Of a DNA stretch of 64,000 nucleotides, positions 58,471 through 64,000 are shown piece by piece. This DNA is from Gentiana macrophylla. Lineage: Eukaryota > Streptophyta > Magnoliopsida > Gentianales > Gentianaceae. The position numbers and the translations under genes were made by a program. The stretch spans positions 2,098,073-2,162,072 of the forward strand of contig CM047808.1 in assembly GCA_026214975.1 (NCBI GenBank), read 5' to 3'. Every line of letters begins with the position of its first letter. The stretch's first letter is position 1. The notes beneath the pieces were generated by a model. The model saw only the letters and a program-made list of their open reading frames with translations, did not search any database and was not told where the DNA came from.

Positions 58471-60520
58471 GCTAAGACAGGACTCACGGAAATATACGTA
58501 GAAACCTAAAGTTATTGAGTCAAGCTATGTTGGTTTAGAAGACTACAAACTAAATACCTATATAGGAAAATTAACAGGTAAACACAAGCCAATGTAAGCT
58601 TCTTAGGCAAAGGAGTGTAGGTTTGTGAGACTGGAACCAGAAAACCTCATAGTGGAAGTCATCACAAAACAAAGGCTGGGAAAGAGAATTTGAAGGAATG
58701 TAGGCCTTCCTAAGGTATTACTTTTATTCACGTATTCCTGCGTAACAACCTACGTAGGAATGCATGAATGCCTGAAGCTACTATATGCCTAATAACTATA
58801 TTAAGTACAAGACAGATTACCAAAGATAATAGTTAGAGTATAAAAGCAAAGTAACTAATAAATAAGAACACCTAAAATATGTAGTAAACTACTGTGTTAT
58901 TTCCTGCAATTCCTTTTACACAAAGTATTAATGCGTCCAAGGAATTGGGGATTTTCTGTAGATCTCGTAACTACGGGGTTTGGAATAGATCCCCTAACTA
59001 TTGGGGTTTGCAGTAGTACCCCTAAATACAATAACCTGAAGTAATTTGGTTGTTTCTTGAACACAGCGAAACGAAGACGTCCTTTCCAAACAGATCCTGA
59101 AGAGTACAAGCTGGATAAGCGGGGTTGTAGTGGGAAAGAAACTATAGATGGAATGCAGATAGTGAAAACCAAAATAAAATAAAAAATAACAGAGTATTTA
59201 TGCAAGAGTAGTAGCGAACATTGGAAATCCAGCTAATAAAACTAAGAAGAACATTTAAATAATTGGCCTCTGTGCCTCACATATAAGAAATTTAGGTGCT
59301 TTCGTTCAGATGCATGTCTAGAAAAATCTTGGGATTACTACTAAAGGTAATTCAGTAAGATAACCTGGTAGCAACAATTACCTCACTAACAGAATTCTTA
59401 AAATGCAGTGTAAGTTTGGATATGCCAAAATACATTTATTAAGCAGAATAACCACATTCAATCTAGTAGGTACCTCCTGTTGAAGAAGAGCAAGTTTACA
59501 GCACAGATCTTTAGTAGTCTAACATTTATTACCTATGGCAACCACCTAGGCAGCATACAGTTATACATTGCTACTAATGAACATAATGTTCTGCTACCAA
59601 CCCCAAAAATGGAAGAGGGGATCGAAAGACAAGACCCCGTATGCACGTGAAAACCAAATTGGCCAAATCCATGGCATCAGAAACAAGAGCAGGTAAAAAA
59701 ACTTGAATAAACAGTCCAGGTACATAGGATTTATCTCCCATGAAATAACCTACAGCAATATTTCTGTAAAAGTAACAAACAGTTTAATATGATATGGAAG
59801 AACAAAGAACCATCAGTGCAGGTGCCTACGTTAATGCCTATGCATCTTGCAGTATATTTAACAACAGAGTAAAAAGAATAATAGGATATTGACTGAGGCA
59901 CAAAACCAAACACGATACGATCTCACTTGCTGATGCAAAAAATGCAGGAAAATAACAATAAGCAATGTACAGGCATGAATCTCTGAATATAAGACTCAAA
60001 AGTAGCAGAAGAAAAACGTTCATATGTATTTTGCAATATATTTAAGAATAGAAAACAATGAATAACAAGGTAATAACATAGGCAGACAACTGAACAAAAT
60101 CCCATGTCACCTAGTAATTGTAAAAATTGAGCAAGATGGTAATAAGGGAAGTACAAGCATAAACATCTGAATATGAGACTCCAAAGGATTGAAAGAAAAA
60201 AACTCCATAAAGAAAATATTACGTATTCAGAGTAGCTCACAATCTGCGAGAAATGTAATATAAAAGCCTAGTAACATATTGGAAGTACAGGAATTACCTC
60301 CAAACACAGAGAAGCCAACAGTTAACTGTGTAACAACATAACCTACGGACTTCCAGAACCTGTATGTTGAAGAACAAATTATCAATGAACAATAGCCTTT
60401 ATCACTGAACAATAGCCTTTTTTAGTAAATAAAAGTAACTGTCTAAAAGCACATTGGAAAATATAAACCAAAGACTATATGTAATTTAATCAAATGGCAA
60501 AAGGCAGAAGCAGTAATTGA
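58471..60520. other. 5' leader side of the Helitron
   Basis: AT-rich, no recognisable gene. It contains a diverged tandem pair near 60380-60420 ('atcaatgaacaatagcctt', 'atcactgaacaatagcctt'). The Helitron 5' TC end should be here, but I could not choose one. Confidence 0.4.
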
Positions 60521-60872
60521 TGACGGTTAAAATATACCTATTTATGTCATCGATTATAACCTTAAATCGGAGTTAATTATATATATTTCATATTAAATCA
60601 CGTGTTTATATTTATTATTTTATGATAAGTGATTATTAATGTGATCATTGGTATTTAGCTGTTTTTATTATAAAAGAGCAATTAATTGTGTGATAAATGC
60701 TGATTTCGCAGATCGTAACGAATCGGGAGGATAATTGTCATGCAATCGGGAAATCTCAAGATAAATAAGGAAGAAAATCGGAGCATTAATGAAGAGACAA
60801 ATCAGATCAGCATAGAAGAGTGAAGTGGGGAACAAGTCAGACAAAGCGAAATTGAAAACGCGTAAAGAGGGA

Positions 60873-60930
60873 GGCTCGGTCGACCGAGCCATGCCATTCG
60901 GTCGACCGAGCGTAACTGTTCGGTCACCCG
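60873..60930. repeat. CGGTCGACCG palindrome cluster in the LTR U3
   Basis: GGCTCGGTCGACCGAGCC (60873-60890) is a perfect 18-bp palindrome. A second copy is at 60899-60908 and a mutated one (CGGTCACCCG) at 60921-60930. Placed 60-120 bp upstream of the TATA box, it could be a promoter element for a dimeric factor. Confidence 0.8.
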
Positions 60931-60990
60931 AGCCTAATCAGATTAATGCGTGCATATCTTCTGGATTCTCCCTATGTCGGCTACAACTCC

Positions 60991-60998
60991 TATATAAA
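60991..60998 (+). promoter_or_regulatory. TATA box of the Athila-like LTR
   Basis: TATATAAA, 0.47 kb into the LTR, downstream of the palindrome cluster. Confidence 0.65.
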
Positions 60999-62100
60999 CA
61001 GCAGCCACGATGCTGAGAAAAGGACGAACCTAAAAAACACAATATTACAATACTTTTAGTTTATCAATATAGTTCTTTTTATTTTATATTATGTTGCTTC
61101 ATCACGGAGGCGATGGATTCATCGATTAGAGATTGCATTAAAGGATCGGAGGACCCTCCGTCTACGAGGGTAATGTCTATCCAAATATGTCGTTTTTATT
61201 CGTAGATCTATTTTATTTCGTTATGGAGTAGTCGTTTGTGTATTGATTTCGTGATGTAGTTAATTATCAAACCCATATTCATGTAGATCTAAGCCGTACG
61301 AAGGCGTTTTACGAGCAAATTCTAGAGTCACCGGTCTAGATCTACCACGGTCTATATGGTTAGATCTAGCCATCAAGATTCTAGTAATTTTCTGTTGAAC
61401 GACTTCGCCACGTCGTGCTTTCTGCTTTTCATATATACATGTAATAGATCCGCCAATTTGTTACATCGTTCTCGTAAATTAATATGATATATTGTGAAAA
61501 TTGCCATGTTAAATAGGACATAAGTTAGCCGATCGTTTAGAGAGGTGTGCCAACTCGTCCACGGTGGTTGCTGAGGCGAGGTGACGATTTTAGATCGGCA
61601 TCCCTAGTTTGGTATAGCATGCTTGTTATATGATGTTCTATCTGTCCAAGGAAGGATTAAGTAATTAAGCATAAAGATCTTCTATCCATTCACGAAGTAG
61701 ATCCAGTTTAGGGATAGCTCCCGTAGCCAAAATATAATCAACCTTAATGTCTTTTACATCTCGGCTTAGATATACATATATGGGGGGAGTAATTACTACT
61801 AGCGTAATCAATACCGTTTGTTAGAGTCTTATAAAACCATAAAAACAAGTGTTTAGTGTCTTGTGTCGTATTGTTAGTCTTTGTGTTTTCTATCGTGTCA
61901 ATCTTTATTTCTACGTTATTGTTGGTCGTAGACCGCCCTTTAATCTATTTTTAGTTTAATAATGTCGTACTTGTTTAAGCCGAGTCTCTGTGGGATCGAC
62001 CTCGACTCTATCTAGCTATACTACGATTGAACCTAGTTCTCTTGCTAGTTGGTTATTTAGGTATCGAGTTATTTTTATAACTTGACCGTCATCAAGTTTT

Positions 62101-62118
62101 TGGCGCCGTTGCCGGGGA
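62101..62118 (+). other. Primer binding site, tRNA-Asp type
   Basis: TGGCGCCGTTGCCGGGGA lies nine bases after the LTR. As I know it, this PBS is characteristic of Athila/Tat elements and is complementary to tRNA-Asp. Confidence 0.85.
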
Positions 62119-62252
62119 CTCGTGTCATTAAATTGAGTATAGCTTATTTTATTAAAAGTAGATTCGTAAATATTGTGAATAAGAGTCGATATATATTAAG
62201 CGATTGTCGTTAAAAATAATAATTTAAAAAAAAATATAAATAAATAAAAAGA

Positions 62253-62290
62253 GTTCGGTCGACCGAACCACAGTTCTCGGTCGACCGAGA
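62253..62290. repeat. Two more GGTCGACC palindromes in the Athila-like leader
   Basis: GTTCGGTCGACCGAAC (62253-62268) and TCTCGGTCGACCGAGA (62275-62290), both perfect palindromes, in the leader between PBS and gag. They use the same core as the U3 cluster. Confidence 0.8.
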
Positions 62291-62579
62291 ATTTATTGTT
62301 TTTTTTTATTTTTATTTTTTATGTTTCTGTTCTGTTTTGTTTTACACAGTTTCTGCCTTGTGTTTTTGTATTTTTCGAGTCTGTTTTAGTTTAGTTTTTA
62401 TTTATTGAGTCTAGGATTAGCCTTTAAAGTTTCTAATAGTTTATTGTTATTTCTATTTTTGTCTATTTTAGAGTCTCGCCAAAGGCAGTAGCCTTGGCGT
62501 ATTTTAATTGTTTAATTTTGTTTTTGTCTTGCAAATAAAAAATAATATTTAAAAAAAAAAAAAAAAACAAGCAAGCTAC

Positions 62580-64000
62580 CCGGATTTCCGAGGATCCAAT
62601 CGAAGAGCAAGGCGAGGAAAAATCTGAAGGAGCACATCAATCCGACTCAGACATGGAAGCATTACTGAATGAAGCCAACTAGGTAAATGGAAATAATTTT
62701 AATAATGCAAATTTTGTTAACCAAGCTGTGGCTGCATGGGAAAGGCGTACTTTGCAAAGCTATGCAACGCCTACCATTGAACAATTCATTCCTGCTATCG
62801 TAGTACCTGAAAATGCTGCTGAAATTTATCACCCGAAACCTAATGTCATTCAAATGGTGGCAAACTATTCCACTTTTCATGGTATCCTAAATGAAGATCC
62901 TGGCATTCACGTGATGAATTTCTTGGAGATCGTTAGTACCGTGAAGCCAAAACTAGTTCCTGAGGATAACATTAAGCTGAAACTTTTCCCTTTCACTTTG
63001 AAAGATAAAGCTAAGCAATGGCTTTTCTCTTTAGAGGCTAGATCAATCACGACACAGGAAGAAGCGCTACAAAAGTTCATGAATAAGTACTTCCCTATAG
63101 GAAAGACCTTTAAGTTACGCCAAGATATCTTGGGGTTCAAGCGAAAGAAACTGGTGAGAGTTTTGATCAAGCTTGGGAACGTTTTAAGGAGTCCATGAGG
63201 AAGTGCCTCATCATGATATCCTCTACATGGATTTTAATGCAAACCTTTTACAATGGATTGAGAGATACGGAGAAGATAAGAGTAGATGCCTCCAAAGAAT
63301 GAGGCGTTTGTTCTTTATCTCTCCGAAGAGGCACAAGGAAAGATGGAGCAAATAGCAGTGAATAGCCAATGGGTAGGTGGTGAAATAGCAACTGTGAAGA
63401 TGGCCGATGATCTTGAGGAGGATGTATCGCATAAGATCCTAAATACTCTATTGCTCCTAAATGATAAGGTGGAGGGTATGCATGAGAGGATTGTACGAGT
63501 AGAGACTGGAAAAGGGACGGAAACGACTAGGCCATTAGAGAATGCGGGTACTAAAGAAGCCAATTACATTGAAAGACAGGGGAATCAATATGGCGGTTAC
63601 AAACCAAATCATGACCAACCTGAATTCCAATGGAGTGATCCAAATGAAGGGGTAAAACCACACAACACTTATGTACCTCAGCAAGCTCAAACTTACGGTT
63701 GGGAAGTTGCGCTTGAAAAGATGAGTAACACAATGTCTAACATTGTGAATCAATTAGCAGAATCCATTACTGACTTGGCTACAAACTTTCACCAATACTG
63801 TCAAGAGAATGATGCCAAAGTCACCAACCAAGAAGCCTTAGTCCATAATCTCTCTCATCAAATAGGACAATTAGTGAACAATCTGTCAACTAGACTCTCT
63901 GGGGGATTTTCAAGCAACACCGATAGGAACCCTAGGGATGTGAACATAATAATGACTAGAATTTAAAAGGAGCTTACTCCACCAATCCCAAAGAACAAGG
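62580..64000 (+). pseudogene. Athila-like gag, broken, runs off the window
   Basis: An ATG at 62653 ('MEALLNEAN') meets TAG within ten codons. The frame then stays open (62728-63198): 'TIEQFIPAIVVPENAAEIYH', 'FHGILNEDPGIHVMNFLEIV', 'LFPFTLKDKAKQWLFSLEA' and 'NKYFPIGKTFKLRQDI', the Athila gag capsid region. A shift near 63150 leads to 63286-63966 with 'VALEKMSNTMSNIVNQLAES' and Gln/Asn-rich sequence. It then stops. The product would package element RNA. The rest of gag and pol is beyond the window. Confidence 0.85.

Larger units (their letters stand above)
49016..58500 (-). mobile_element. Autonomous-type Helitron (5' end not located, lies beyond 58500)
   Basis: The 3' end is a perfect 8-bp hairpin and CTAG at 49016, followed by T. 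Upstream on the minus strand are an RPA1-like gene and a Rep/helicase gene, the standard gene set of plant Helitrons. 58500-60520 is probably its 5' leader. The A|TC start may have been hidden by the LTR inserted at 60521. Helicase and Rep are broken, so this copy cannot move on its own products. Confidence 0.85.
60521..62091 (+). mobile_element. 5' LTR of an Athila-like Ty3/gypsy element
   Basis: It starts TGACGGT and ends ACCGTCA, a 7-bp perfect inverted pair; length 1571 bp. A TATATAAA box lies at 60991. Three CGGTCGACCG-type palindromes sit upstream of it (60873-60930). The PBS follows ten bases after the end. The 3' LTR is outside the window. It inserted beside or into the Helitron leader. 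Confidence 0.88.

Noticed and set aside
62281..62560. Start of an earlier gag exon
   Set aside because: T-rich leader with poly-T and poly-A runs; no open frame before 62580.

Overview
This window is nuclear DNA from a flowering plant, most likely a eudicot. It is AT-rich, its genes have GT-AG introns, and it holds plant-specific families: a TPD1-like anther signal, plant PP2C and O-fucosyltransferase pseudogenes, plant-type Helitrons, Tat- and Athila-like retrotransposons and a Mutator-like element. The species cannot be named from the sequence. Almost everything is transposable-element sequence or gene wreckage. The one clearly intact ordinary host gene is the TPD1-like gene (36674-39781, minus strand).

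Layout. 1-4570: a Ty3/gypsy element on the minus strand (gag remnant, PBS, 1.87-kb 5' LTR) plus an Athila-like remnant. The LTR junction at 4570/4571 falls inside a Ulp1-protease gene. 4571-~16000: a decayed gene cluster that looks like a large Mutator-like element. It has a Ulp1-like protease gene (+), two divergent copies of a plant-transposon-protein (PTP-like) gene, a B3/REM-like pseudogene between them, and a MuDR-type transposase (-). Arrays of a palindromic GTCCAAAT/GACGG motif lie between the genes and recur at 17690-18000. 18082-22330: a candidate Helitron carrying an intron-containing PP2C pseudogene. 23434-25184: a solo LTR with a 5-bp target duplication. 26131-26710: a PQT3-like pseudogene fragment. 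27391-35258: a complete-ended Tat-like gypsy element on the minus strand, with gag, protease, RT and RNase H but no visible integrase, and with a separate antisense gene.

36674-39781: the TPD1-like gene. 40900-43650: a truncated LINE carrying three nested insertions, each with a perfect target-site duplication: a 775-bp hAT-like element, a 320-bp TRIM with 73-bp LTRs, and a 177-bp hAT MITE. 45044-47225: a second Helitron 3' end and an O-fucosyltransferase pseudogene. 49016-about 58500 or beyond: an autonomous-type Helitron on the minus strand, with a broken Rep/helicase gene and a better preserved RPA1-like gene. A large RPA1 intron contains an intact 140-codon antisense ORF. 60521-64000: the 5' LTR, PBS and gag of an Athila-like element, cut by the window end.

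How the parts relate. The cell-biology genes are mostly broken copies lying next to Helitron ends, which suggests gene capture. The strongest candidates for something undescribed are the antisense ORF in the Helitron RPA1 intron (51881-52303), the multi-gene Mutator-like cluster with its palindromic arrays, and the small TRIM with non-canonical ends and tRNA-like promoter boxes. Family assignments rest on motif recognition by eye; no database search was run.
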